From contig CACWKD010000015.1 in NCBI GenBank assembly GCA_902761345.1, forward strand, positions 1 through 48,412: a stretch of 48,412 bases of DNA. Reading direction: 5' to 3'. This document shows, piece by piece, positions 11,601-19,965 of this stretch. Source of the stretch: an uncultured Ruminococcus sp. (GTDB lineage Bacteria; Bacillota; Clostridia; Oscillospirales; Acutalibacteraceae). The first letter of the stretch is position 1; each line of letters opens with the position of its first letter. Both the position numbers and the translations under genes were made by a program. The notes under the pieces were generated by a model. It was not told the DNA's origin. It searched no databases and saw only the letters and a program-made list of their open reading frames with translations.

Positions 11601-14600
11601 ATATCATTCAAATACAGTTTACCCATACCGTCGTTAAATACCGAAATATAATAATCTATCGTGCGTCTTTGATTATCGTTGTTAATATAGTAAAGACGGC
11701 TGTCGCTTCTTTGATTAAACGTTGAAGTATATATATTATTACCAGAAAAACTCGTCGCTGTACCTGTTGCTATAACACCGGTGTTTATTACTGCATTTCC
11801 TGTCGCAGCAAGCTCATGATTGACATAGCTATAATTATTTCCCAAATAGAAATAGTTATTTACATAAAGGTTAGGCTGTTCTTCGAGGAAACTTTCCCAA
11901 ATATCACCTGTTGGCGTTTTGAGAGTTACATATATATAAACATACTCATTATTGAGATACATTTTGAAGCTATCGCCCCATACTATATACTGCTGATTAC
12001 TTGTTATGGTATCAGTTTTACTCGAACTGCTGTCGGATATATACCAGTCATCGCCGCCTGTTACAGCATACACCGTATCACTGCCTATCGTTAGTTTCTT
12101 CTTTGTAAGGTCATTTCCGTTTGCGTCCATATATTTTATATCAATTACGCTGTCCTTAGACCACTTGAAGCTTTCCGTTGTTCTCGGCAGTTTATCGTAC
12201 ATTGAGGATTTTTTCAATACACCGTAGTATTCATCGCTGTTCAAACGCATTGCCATTCTGTATGTAACATTATTGTTCTTTCCAACGTAAGAGAAATCCG
12301 TTATTGTATCATTCTCAGGCTTTTCTCCTTTTTCTGTAACTATTCTCTTGGTAAGATTATTAAGGTAAGGAGATGAAATAGTATGTCTTACATATGAATA
12401 CCAACCGTTCACATAAATATAGTTATATAAATAATTGGAATTTGTAAGATAACTCATACTAATTTTGCTCATTTTTTCAACATAATCAGCGTATTCCATA
12501 CCTGTCGGATATTTAAGTGTAACATACATATAAACAGGCTCATCATAAATAGTAAGCTTGAAATCATTTCCCCATACCATATATTGCTGATATGATGTAC
12601 TTGACATTCCCGGTGCAATGGTAGAAATTTCATAACTGTCAGCACCTGTTATACCTGTATATTCTGTTCCGTTATATGTAATCTTATGCTTGGAATAATC
12701 TTCGCCATTCTTGTCGACAAAAGATACATTAGTAACATTTACACCTTTTTTCCATAAATAATCATTCGGAGTCACAGGAAGTCGGTCAAAAAACATAGTT
12801 CTATCAAGAGTTACAGGCGCAGTAATACTGTTAGTAGGTCCAACCATTATTCTATATGTAACTGCGGGTGTACCCTGTCCGATATACATAGTTGACTTCG
12901 TGCTGTCCTTATCGGGAGTTTCGCCTCTTGTTACTATATATTTATTAAAATCGATATTTCTTGTAGCACTGCCGCTTGTATATTCAATATAACCGTCAAC
13001 AGAAAGTCTATTTTGCAACTGCGTACCTGTTGCAGCGGAAAATTTTGTATAGGTTTCTCCTGTCGGCATTGTAAATGTTACATAGATATAAACATTTTTA
13101 TCGAAGAGATTTAATCGGAAATTATTTCCAAAAATCAAATACTGCTGTCGACTTGACGTAGGTGTGGACGTGTTGACATCCTTACTGTATGAAATATACC
13201 AATCATTAGGATTTTCAATACCCTTGTACTGAACACCACCTACATTAAATGTATGTTTTGTATAATCATTTCCGTCTTCGTCTATATACTGAACTTTTAC
13301 ATTCACATTCTTTGACCATTGCCAATCAGGCACGCTTACAGGCAGCTGATCATATATTACCGAAGTATGAGTATATTTAGATTCTATTTGATTATTCGGA
13401 AGTGTTCCAATAAATGTTATAGGGTGATCTGCAACACCGCTGCGTACAAAGTCCAAACGGTAAATATTTTCTCCGCCTTCTTTAAATGTTGCAGTTGATG
13501 ATGTAGAATCATTAGCAGGCTTGCTTCCCTTATTAGTAATTACTTTCTTTGCACTCGTTTTCCATTGGAAAGTTGCACTTGTATGTCCTCCGTAAAGTCT
13601 GTGGTACTCATGGTCACCCATATATGCGTAAGTGTTTAGTGCATATTTTGTGTAATCGCTCACCCCTGCGTATGTAGGAGATACATAAGTCGGTACTGTA
13701 AGAGTTACCCAGTTTGTGTTGGTACCTGAAATATACCAGTAAATAAGCGTCTGCTTACCGGAAGATATATTTGATACTTCAACCTTTCCGGCTCTCATTC
13801 CTCCTACATAAACATCTTTGTATGTTCCTACTTTATTGAGAACATAATATTCCGTGCCGTTATATGTATACTTTGGAAGCCCGACAGTCCAACTCTTTCC
13901 CGTATTCTGTGCAACAGGCGCAAGCACAACCTGTGTTCCAAGTATATTGTTCACAATAGGAGTAACTTCCATTGAATTGGAATAATTATAAAATTGTGTA
14001 CCTATATTGTGAACATTTCCAACTTGTGTTGTTATGGATCGAGTTAAATAAGATGTGTTTGTATAAGTACCGTTAATACCGTGATAAATATATGCCTCTC
14101 GATTTACATACTGATTATAATAATTATAACTAGTATTGTAATATGGAGATCTTACTCTTGTAATATAACCCGAGGTATTCACTGTTAAATCTTCTATTGT
14201 TGAAGTATAATCCTCTCCAAGTGCATATGCATAGTTAAAATCAATAGTGTAACTGTATGTAGAACCTCCCGAATGATAATCAAAGTTCTTATCACCGTAT
14301 ATCATCATAAAGGTGTTCTTTATTGTCGAACGAACATTATATGTAAGCGAAATGCCATCGTCTATCAGTAAGCTCTGGGGTCTGTACCAACGCAGACGAT
14401 ATCTTGTACTGCTTGTTACAACTAAGCCTGTCTTATCAATAATAAGCTTCATATCATCGCCCGATGTACAAGTGTACTCTTTTGGAGTATCGTCATTAAT
14501 CTGAACCGACAATTTTGAGCCATTTCGCTTTATAGTAATAGTATTGCCGGTAGAATAATTTGCATGATCGTCAAGACTTGTAACAGCACCTGTATAGTTG

Positions 14601-17600
14601 TTCTTCTCCTGTGCGGTTGCGTTCATAGAGAGATAATACTCGCTGCCGTCAGTTTTATTATCCAAAACCTTTTCAAGATTACTGCCGCTTAGCGGTTTGC
14701 AGAGAGTAGCACCTGTAATATACAATGTAAGATATTCGCCGTAAGGATCTTCATAGAACATCTTTTCGAGGTTACCCTCTGTTATATAAAGCCATGACGG
14801 AAGATCATCTGCTATATAACGTAGTGAATTCTGAGGGGTATGACCCGATTTCTTACTTGCGGTTATTGTATATTCAAATGGACTTCCCATATATTTTGTG
14901 CCTGTATTAGGATTAACATGATTTTTTACAAGCTGTAAAAGACCCGGAGTAATGAGATAGTCCACTGAATTGCTTGCACTTGCAGTCTGATCATTAGAAT
15001 AGGAATAATGAACTACTTGTGTGGCATCCTGCTTTACTGTTAGCGTTTTATTTTCCGTAACACTGTTAATAACAGAATCTGAAACCTTAATTACATCATT
15101 ACCGAAATTAATGTAAGTGTAAATTGTAGGATATTCTGTCTTTGAATACGTTTGACTGTAACAAGTCCACATAACGGTTAATTTGCGTGAAGCCTTATCG
15201 TAAGTCAATCCGGACAAAGATGGAAGGAATGAACCATTACCGTTATACGATGTACTTCCGTAGCTTGTTGCAGTTGTTAGTTTAATAATATCCTTAACTT
15301 CTCCGTCGATATTTGCTCTAATATATGTAGTATAAGCATTAGGAGAATATGTCCAATATGTACCGTCCTCAATTACCTTTGTATATTTCTCTACCCATTC
15401 AAGTCCGTCCGGAAGAGTAAATACATCTGTATAATCGACAGACGTTGCATAGTCACACGCATAATTACCATTGTTAATACCCGTATAAGTAATATTTGTC
15501 AATGTAAAGAAATGGGAATTTTGAAGCGTATATATATTCTTATCATTTGTCAGACGCTTTAAATCGTTTGTAACTGCATCACTGTTATAGTCTTTCTGGA
15601 TATTTGCAGAGATTGAGAATTTTTTCGGCACAGTTCGCCACTCTACAGCTTGATATTGACTTGGTATAATATCGGGTGACGTTTCTTCCTGCTCAGATGT
15701 ACAAACCTCTCCCCAAATAAGCTCGTATCCGCCTGATGTTTTTGTATCAACAGTAGTTGTAAGCGACAGTTCCATAGTATCTCCGGGAAGAAGCACCGGA
15801 AATTCCATTCGATAGAAACACTGACCAAGATCTGTTACCGTTACATCATACTCATGTTTAAGAGCATTTGAAATAAGCTTATGATGACCCGGTCCGTAAG
15901 ACATTGTTCCATTGTGATTTAAAAATTTAAAATATACATAATACTTATATCCTCTTGATCCCTGTGGAGATAAAGATATAGTAGTTTTAGCAGTCTGTCC
16001 TGTGTAGTATACATAATCTCCATTAGGCTGATCTATTGCTATTGGTCTGTAATTTTCGTTTTCATTTTCTGTCTTTATGGACATATACGGATATTCAAGA
16101 TCTTCAACAGAGCCGTTCTCTATCATTTTATTAGTATGATCTGTTGTATTTTGTGTGATCTTGGTGTTTACAAAAGGCATTGCACCTACTTTTACATTAG
16201 AGGCAAATGTACCTATTATATCTTCATCAACATTTTTGGAGTTGATCGTCTGGAGCTTTCCGTATGTCTGATTGTCTGTTGTAACAGAAGGTACAGAGTA
16301 AGCAAAGGCGAAGTCGGAAATATTTGTAATATTTTTGGGTGCTCCGAAAACAACCTCTACTGCATCTCGTGTAAACGCAAAAGCATAGCTGTCAACACCA
16401 ATGATCTTCTTTCCGCCTATTGTTGCAGGAACAGTTACCTTGTACATCTTAGGAGGACAATATGCGAGATACGCACCGCTATCTGTAATCCTATACAAAA
16501 CACCGTTTGAATCCGACATATACTCCCCGGCTGTAAATTCGGGATACCTGTGGTGTGTAAGGCTAACATTTCCCTCAAGGGTAAATGTCGTATTAGGTTC
16601 GATAAAGAAATTTACTTCTTCATCATTCAAAAATTCGGATAAAAACGACGCTTTTATGCTTGTTACATCTGAAGAAATATATAACGAATCCAAATAGCCC
16701 CAGTTTGTGCCGCCGTTTCTCTTCTCAAGATCACTGCAAGCAGAATTAATTACTGCTGTTACACGGGTTGTGTTGGTTCTTGTTGAGTTATTGAGTGCAT
16801 TTGAATTTACCGTTACATTTGCAGGTACTTTGGATATTACCTTTGTACCTCCCGTAAATGCGTTTGTACCTAATGTTGTAAGCTGACTGTCATTTCCTAT
16901 TGTGACTTTATTCAGCTGATAAGTATTTGCAAATGCGGAGTTGTTTATTGTCTTTACAGTTTTGGGAAGCGTTAAACTCTTTAATCCTGTGCCATTGAAA
17001 GCACCTGTGCCTATCGTTGTTACAGAAGACGGGAATGTAAAATCTGTAAGTGACGAACAATTATTAAAGAGATAATCGGGAATAGCTGTAAATGTATCGG
17101 GGATTTTTGCCGATTTCAATGAAGTACAGCCTGAGAAAGCGTATGTACCTATCGATGTAACCGTATCGGGAACTTCAATTGATTTTAGGGAAGTACAATT
17201 TTGGAATGCATTGTTATTTATTGTCTTTAACTCACTGCCGCTTTCAAACTTTACTTCGCTTAGTTTTGTACAGTTATAAAAAACTTGTTGTCCTAATGTT
17301 GTAACGGACTTTGGTATAGTTATTGACTCCAAGGCTGTACAACTTTGGAATGCATTGCCGTTAATTGTAGTTAACTCGCTGCCGCTTTCAAACTTTACTT
17401 CACTTAATTTTGTACAGTTCTGGAACGCAGAACTTTCAATAGTAACTGTTTTTGCAGGGATTTTGATACTTGTTAATGATGTACAGTTATAAAAAGATTG
17501 ATAACCTATCTTCGTCAATGCACTGTCATCTTGAAAATTGACACTCTGCAAAGATGTATAATAATTATAGAAAGCATACTGTCCTATACTTGTAACATCC

Positions 17601-18829
17601 TTGCCTATATTTACTGTTTTTATATTACTGCGATATGAATACCAGCCATAACTGCTGTAACTGTAATTATACATATCGCCTGTGCCGAATATGTCAAGTC
17701 TGCCTGTATTGCTAAAGTACTCCCAGTAAACCTGCGAACCGCAAGTGCCGTAGTTTGCAGTTGTTCCTGTCCACGCTGTACCGTCATCGTTGCTTCTTGT
17801 AAAATACCAAACACTATTTGTATAGTTGTTAAAAGAATAAGTGCTGCCCGCAGTAATATTTGTTGTTCCGGTATATGATGACGGTGTGTATATAGTATTG
17901 AGGATCATATCGCCGTTTGACAACAGGAACAACTCATATTCATTCCTATAACTATTTGATGTACTGTTATATGTACGTCCTATGTATCTTATTTTGAAAA
18001 ATTTAATTCCGCTGTCAAGTGTACCGGACTGAGTTTGTATAGATGTGGCTACACCCGATGAGTTATAGTGAATATTAACAGTACCCGCTGTACCGAATTT
18101 TATATAGGATTTTCCACCTATTGTAATTGTATCAATATCTTCTCCGTTAAACTTGAATTCAAAATCATCGGGAAGATCAACATCAAATTCCTCAGAGGTG
18201 GTTGATGAAATTGTTCCTACATCTGACATATCGGAATTTCTGTTCCAGTATGCGTCCAAGTCATATGCTGTTACATCAAACGAAGCTCCGCTTGTCTGAA
18301 GCTCTAAATTTTTCTGTTTAGGAGATTTTTCAGCTGCGTTTGTATCTGTTTCTTCACTGATATTTTCATCAGTAGATTTACCGATATTTTCATCGGCATC
18401 TGTATCCTCTTTCTGAGTAGAATCAGTATCTGTATCAGAAATTTCCGTATCGGATAAAGCGATTTCCGAACTTGTGTCAATTTCGCTTGTAGTATCGACA
18501 GCACTGTCACTGGCAGTATCGCTGTCTTCTGCCTTGCTTTCGTTATCTGTTTCTTTGACATAACACTCACTGTTGTGTGTATGCTCGGTTAGTCCACATT
18601 TCAGACTTTCCTCACCTGTGTTCTTATCATAAGAATAACACGCTTCGGTATGAGTGTGCTCAGTAAGCCCGCAATACACTCTTTCTTTTTCAAGTGTAGA
18701 CGCAGGTATGCTTACTGCCGATGATGTTGTAAATACAACTGCAAGAATTATCGCAAAAACCGATATATACCAAGGTCTGCGTATTTCTGTATTTTTCCTT
18801 GCAGTCTTTAGCTTACTGTTTTTGTCCAT
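8636..18829 (-). CDS. Giant LPETG-anchored adhesin, likely pilus tip (3,397 aa)
   Basis: A wall-anchored surface protein. It has an N-terminal signal peptide (about 18-43), then two Cys-His modules (C53-H58-H60-C64 and C78-H83-H85-C89) and an acidic Ser/Thr/Glu linker (about 92-170). Roughly ten BspA/LRR_5-type leucine-rich repeats follow (about 400-665, pattern AFxNCTxLxSIxIPxxVTxI). A long Tyr/Asn/Ser/Thr-rich beta-type region comes next, with three tandem modules of about 195 residues (about 1780-2360). Near the C-terminus is a SpaA-like domain (GAIFGFY ... VNELYAPEGF), then LPETGG, a membrane span and the tail KKFRRRQGV. The gene lies 15 bases after the signal peptidase gene and 35 bases before the pilin. 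By analogy with other pilus loci, the large non-backbone subunit is probably the tip adhesin. Ligand unknown; BspA-type repeats often bind host proteins or other bacteria. Confidence 0.88.
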   Translation of the reverse strand: MDKNSKLKTARKNTEIRRPWYISVFAIILAVVFTTSSAVSIPASTLEKERVYCGLTEHTHTEACYSYDKNTGEESLKCGLTEHTHNSECYVKETDNESKAEDSDTASDSAVDTTSEIDTSSEIALSDTEISDTDTDSTQKEDTDADENIGKSTDENISEETDTNAAEKSPKQKNLELQTSGASFDVTAYDLDAYWNRNSDMSDVGTISSTTSEEFDVDLPDDFEFKFNGEDIDTITIGGKSYIKFGTAGTVNIHYNSSGVATSIQTQSGTLDSGIKFFKIRYIGRTYNSTSNSYRNEYELFLLSNGDMILNTIYTPSSYTGTTNITAGSTYSFNNYTNSVWYFTRSNDDGTAWTGTTANYGTCGSQVYWEYFSNTGRLDIFGTGDMYNYSYSSYGWYSYRSNIKTVNIGKDVTSIGQYAFYNYYTSLQSVNFQDDSALTKIGYQSFYNCTSLTSIKIPAKTVTIESSAFQNCTKLSEVKFESGSELTTINGNAFQSCTALESITIPKSVTTLGQQVFYNCTKLSEVKFESGSELKTINNNAFQNCTSLKSIEVPDTVTSIGTYAFSGCTSLKSAKIPDTFTAIPDYLFNNCSSLTDFTFPSSVTTIGTGAFNGTGLKSLTLPKTVKTINNSAFANTYQLNKVTIGNDSQLTTLGTNAFTGGTKVISKVPANVTVNSNALNNSTRTNTTRVTAVINSACSDLEKRNGGTNWGYLDSLYISSDVTSIKASFLSEFLNDEEVNFFIEPNTTFTLEGNVSLTHHRYPEFTAGEYMSDSNGVLYRITDSGAYLAYCPPKMYKVTVPATIGGKKIIGVDSYAFAFTRDAVEVVFGAPKNITNISDFAFAYSVPSVTTDNQTYGKLQTINSKNVDEDIIGTFASNVKVGAMPFVNTKITQNTTDHTNKMIENGSVEDLEYPYMSIKTENENENYRPIAIDQPNGDYVYYTGQTAKTTISLSPQGSRGYKYYVYFKFLNHNGTMSYGPGHHKLISNALKHEYDVTVTDLGQCFYRMEFPVLLPGDTMELSLTTTVDTKTSGGYELIWGEVCTSEQEETSPDIIPSQYQAVEWRTVPKKFSISANIQKDYNSDAVTNDLKRLTNDKNIYTLQNSHFFTLTNITYTGINNGNYACDYATSVDYTDVFTLPDGLEWVEKYTKVIEDGTYWTYSPNAYTTYIRANIDGEVKDIIKLTTATSYGSTSYNGNGSFLPSLSGLTYDKASRKLTVMWTCYSQTYSKTEYPTIYTYINFGNDVIKVSDSVINSVTENKTLTVKQDATQVVHYSYSNDQTASASNSVDYLITPGLLQLVKNHVNPNTGTKYMGSPFEYTITASKKSGHTPQNSLRYIADDLPSWLYITEGNLEKMFYEDPYGEYLTLYITGATLCKPLSGSNLEKVLDNKTDGSEYYLSMNATAQEKNNYTGAVTSLDDHANYSTGNTITIKRNGSKLSVQINDDTPKEYTCTSGDDMKLIIDKTGLVVTSSTRYRLRWYRPQSLLIDDGISLTYNVRSTIKNTFMMIYGDKNFDYHSGGSTYSYTIDFNYAYALGEDYTSTIEDLTVNTSGYITRVRSPYYNTSYNYYNQYVNREAYIYHGINGTYTNTSYLTRSITTQVGNVHNIGTQFYNYSNSMEVTPIVNNILGTQVVLAPVAQNTGKSWTVGLPKYTYNGTEYYVLNKVGTYKDVYVGGMRAGKVEVSNISSGKQTLIYWYISGTNTNWVTLTVPTYVSPTYAGVSDYTKYALNTYAYMGDHEYHRLYGGHTSATFQWKTSAKKVITNKGSKPANDSTSSTATFKEGGENIYRLDFVRSGVADHPITFIGTLPNNQIESKYTHTSVIYDQLPVSVPDWQWSKNVNVKVQYIDEDGNDYTKHTFNVGGVQYKGIENPNDWYISYSKDVNTSTPTSSRQQYLIFGNNFRLNLFDKNVYIYVTFTMPTGETYTKFSAATGTQLQNRLSVDGYIEYTSGSATRNIDFNKYIVTRGETPDKDSTKSTMYIGQGTPAVTYRIMVGPTNSITAPVTLDRTMFFDRLPVTPNDYLWKKGVNVTNVSFVDKNGEDYSKHKITYNGTEYTGITGADSYEISTIAPGMSSTSYQQYMVWGNDFKLTIYDEPVYMYVTLKYPTGMEYADYVEKMSKISMSYLTNSNYLYNYIYVNGWYSYVRHTISSPYLNNLTKRIVTEKGEKPENDTITDFSYVGKNNNVTYRMAMRLNSDEYYGVLKKSSMYDKLPRTTESFKWSKDSVIDIKYMDANGNDLTKKKLTIGSDTVYAVTGGDDWYISDSSSSKTDTITSNQQYIVWGDSFKMYLNNEYVYIYVTLKTPTGDIWESFLEEQPNLYVNNYFYLGNNYSYVNHELAATGNAVINTGVIATGTATSFSGNNIYTSTFNQRSDSRLYYINNDNQRRTIDYYISVFNDGMGKLYLNDIVDILPEGFTYGGYVNPNTQATYNNYNDSTRRYYYRSTSSSSTTYGSGWTNNNYLNYNLIATITPQKGNTVYKKAYIQATTEMREDGRQQITFKVPQYYNNNAMYSYQNSTYWNNTSYDTSVSKTYLNPGEALVFTFSCYTNTADKTEDAAANRVAMSYYNYNNQGVELSNAKVTGNDRFASSKNDGIGRLYDNAAAMAEGFTGGTNGTQWLFSDVTVNRGTIQPGIVKTVDKVVTAEGVTQQSTKYASFTDKITWAVTVSNDGNEMMRDYTVTDEMQAPFRYLDSVTMEMTYPYTTQTNKTSFSSSLLTFNSWGDNNDTVTFTDYNGSHTVSTDGTWAKDLSTRVYSYIYIDGSYVYNYTLYYDARFTKQDNGNITVDFRFKSQNWYMAPGAVLSLKYTTQVPKGFPQQNKLFYNSAYVTPNTQTFDERFVTKGHTTIYTSVKDDQPSVKNSAQIPVSYGNVTSSFQKVELRDTASVNAFSYNDENYIVLPSSTSVLRYTLTVNSAQKAMKELIIIDNLPEVGDHETFKDDMDRYSEFKVNFADNPNVHVWIKEDNKAAYELDPEKYEIYFTTKTSFDDDDWKGTVNENWFAYGTDEYETQKDSVRSLRLRINDPSATIMAKKADVSVTFDAVVNGVPNPGMTAWNTFGYHFTADGSIAVQEAAPTELGIKLPSVPHLQKKLVDNDNVEFAAEEDVNFKFLVYAHDSVPSINSLTKAEDIAAALEAQSIDYTYCELNVKKDEYISEEKSLNTMKYSYADGKFVEGEEGFEWITNSRYTVLELPIENENYAYGNINNVPGNAYSFAYQSDRIPYITAVNKFKLWKLSVVKTDENNGILEGAIFGFYSPFEEDRLSDQEAADKISALSDSEMFAKPIETEITYEGKTFYLKDIAESPSNGTIIWSRLKMTDYIVNELYAPEGFRRDTTFYKVKGEPFGTKSITVINSRTLGYELPETGGSELYVYILGTIITAASMLLLYKKFRRRQGV
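11720..13490 (-). repeat. Three tandem modules of about 195 residues in the giant adhesin
   Basis: Boundaries are approximate: 13490-12900, 12900-12290 and 12290-11720. Each copy has xTYRxxxx, FDRLP or YDKLP, WxKxVNVxxVxYxDxxGxDxxKH, a GxxYxGI..xDxYxIS segment, QQYxxWGxxFKLxxxxxxVYxYVTxxxPTG, and an RxIVTxxGxxPxxDxT linker. Copies are diverged at DNA level, so the duplication is old. Confidence 0.65.
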
Positions 18830-18844
18830 ATTAAATCCTCCTTT

Positions 18845-19438
18845 TTATTTTGTCTTTCCGACTGAACCAAACGGTAATAATCGAAAAACTACTTTTCCTA
18901 ATATATGTTCATCGGCAATGCATCCGATATCCCGATTTCGTGAATCCAAAGAAATACCTCTGTTATCACCAAGTACAAAGTATCTTCCGTCGGGAATTTG
19001 TAAAGGGAACGTCAAATCACAATCTCCTTTTTCTTTGTTCATTACATAAGTTTCGCTAAGACGTTCACCATTTACAAACACATTACCGTCATTGTCCATA
19101 TCTACCCAATCGCCGGGGCACGCAATACATCTTTTTACAAGTATCTTATTATTATAGTAAAATGCTAATATATCGCCCGTTTTAAAATCAGAACCTCTTG
19201 CCGTAATAACCATATCGTCATTGTTGAGTGTCGGGGACATTGATGAGCCGTATATTCTTAGTACCGGCATTACCGAAAAGAATACAACAACTACTAATAC
19301 AATAAGAACCGATATTGATAACAATAATTTTGTCCATAAGGCAAAGGTATTGTTTTTTCGACGTTCACGAGATAACTCTTTTTCAAGATCTATGATACGT
19401 GGAAGCGACAGATTTTCTTTTTTTCTTACTTTTTCCAT
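18845..19438 (-). CDS. lepB: Type I signal peptidase, pilus-associated
   Basis: A 197-residue membrane serine protease (family S26) that removes signal peptides from exported proteins. One membrane segment (about 38-60) follows a charged cytoplasmic N-terminus. The catalytic Ser66 lies in GSSMSPTL and Lys102 in LVKRCIACPGD, forming the Ser-Lys dyad; the GDNR...DSR box near the C-terminus is also present. It lies 5 bases after the coiled-coil gene and 15 bases before the giant adhesin. Streptococcal pilus loci also carry a dedicated LepA/SipA peptidase, so it probably processes the adhesin and pilin. It differs from those partly inactive SipA proteins in keeping both dyad residues. Confidence 0.9.
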   Translation of the reverse strand: MEKVRKKENLSLPRIIDLEKELSRERRKNNTFALWTKLLLSISVLIVLVVVVFFSVMPVLRIYGSSMSPTLNNDDMVITARGSDFKTGDILAFYYNNKILVKRCIACPGDWVDMDNDGNVFVNGERLSETYVMNKEKGDCDLTFPLQIPDGRYFVLGDNRGISLDSRNRDIGCIADEHILGKVVFRLLPFGSVGKTK

Positions 19439-19443
19439 TTTTA

Positions 19444-19746
19444 TTAATCCTCTGAAACCGTACTTTTGTCGTTATCATTTAAACCGCTGCTTTCTTTATA
19501 TAAATCTACCGCTCTCTGTGCCGCCTCAAATATACCGCTTATTTTAAGTGCTGCCTCTGCTATTGAACCCGATGTTTCTATGGCAATTTTTCTTTCATCA
19601 AGCTTTTTTTGGGCTTCATTAAGTTCTTTTTTTAAACGTTCGTTTTCTTTCATCTGATATATTAATAATTCCAACAAATCAGCTCTTGTAAGCTTATTTA
19701 ATGCCTCGCAGTTATCTTTATTTTCTGTTGTTTTCCTGCTTTTCAC
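19444..19746 (-). CDS. Small coiled-coil protein, first gene of the pilus operon
   Basis: A 100-residue, highly charged protein with no signal peptide or membrane segment, so probably cytoplasmic. Residues about 18-60 form a likely coiled coil (LTRADLLELLIYQMKENERLKKELNEAQKK is the core, positions 19-48). It is followed by a GSIAEAALKISGIFEAAQ-type helix. The start is a GTG and the ribosome site is weak. I have a general impression that similar GSIAEAAL proteins accompany surface loci in Clostridia, but I cannot name a function. It lies 5 bases before the signal peptidase gene and is cotranscribed with the pilus genes, so a regulatory or assembly role is possible. Confidence 0.65.
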   Translation of the reverse strand: MKSRKTTENKDNCEALNKLTRADLLELLIYQMKENERLKKELNEAQKKLDERKIAIETSGSIAEAALKISGIFEAAQRAVDLYKESSGLNDNDKSTVSED

Positions 19747-19800
19747 ACTATCGCCCCAATTTATCGCAAAAATAAAATTATAAATTGTTCATATACTTTG

Positions 19801-19885
19801 AATTGTATCGTACAATTAATCTTATTATAATATATCTATCTTGATTTGTAAATATATTTTAAAAAATTGTAAGAAATTTTTCTTA
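19801..19885 (-). promoter_or_regulatory. Pilus operon promoter flanked by two perfect palindromes
   Basis: On the minus strand TTACAA (19846-19851) and TATAAT (19824-19829) are 16 bases apart. Just downstream of the -10 box, where repressors often bind, is AATTGTA-CGA-TACAATT (19801-19817). Upstream of the -35 box is TAAGAAA-AA-TTTCTTA (19870-19885). Confidence 0.5.
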
Positions 19886-19909
19886 AATAATTGTTTTCAA
19901 TACTATATT

Positions 19910-19953
19910 AAAAAAATGTACCCTATAGATTATATAAAAAATATAGAGTACAT
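19910..19953 (-). terminator. Terminator of the two-component operon
   Basis: After the kinase stop, ATGTACTCTATA pairs with TATAGGGTACAT (12 bp with one G-U pair), followed by seven T on the minus strand. Confidence 0.75.
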
Positions 19954-19965
19954 ATTAATTTTATT

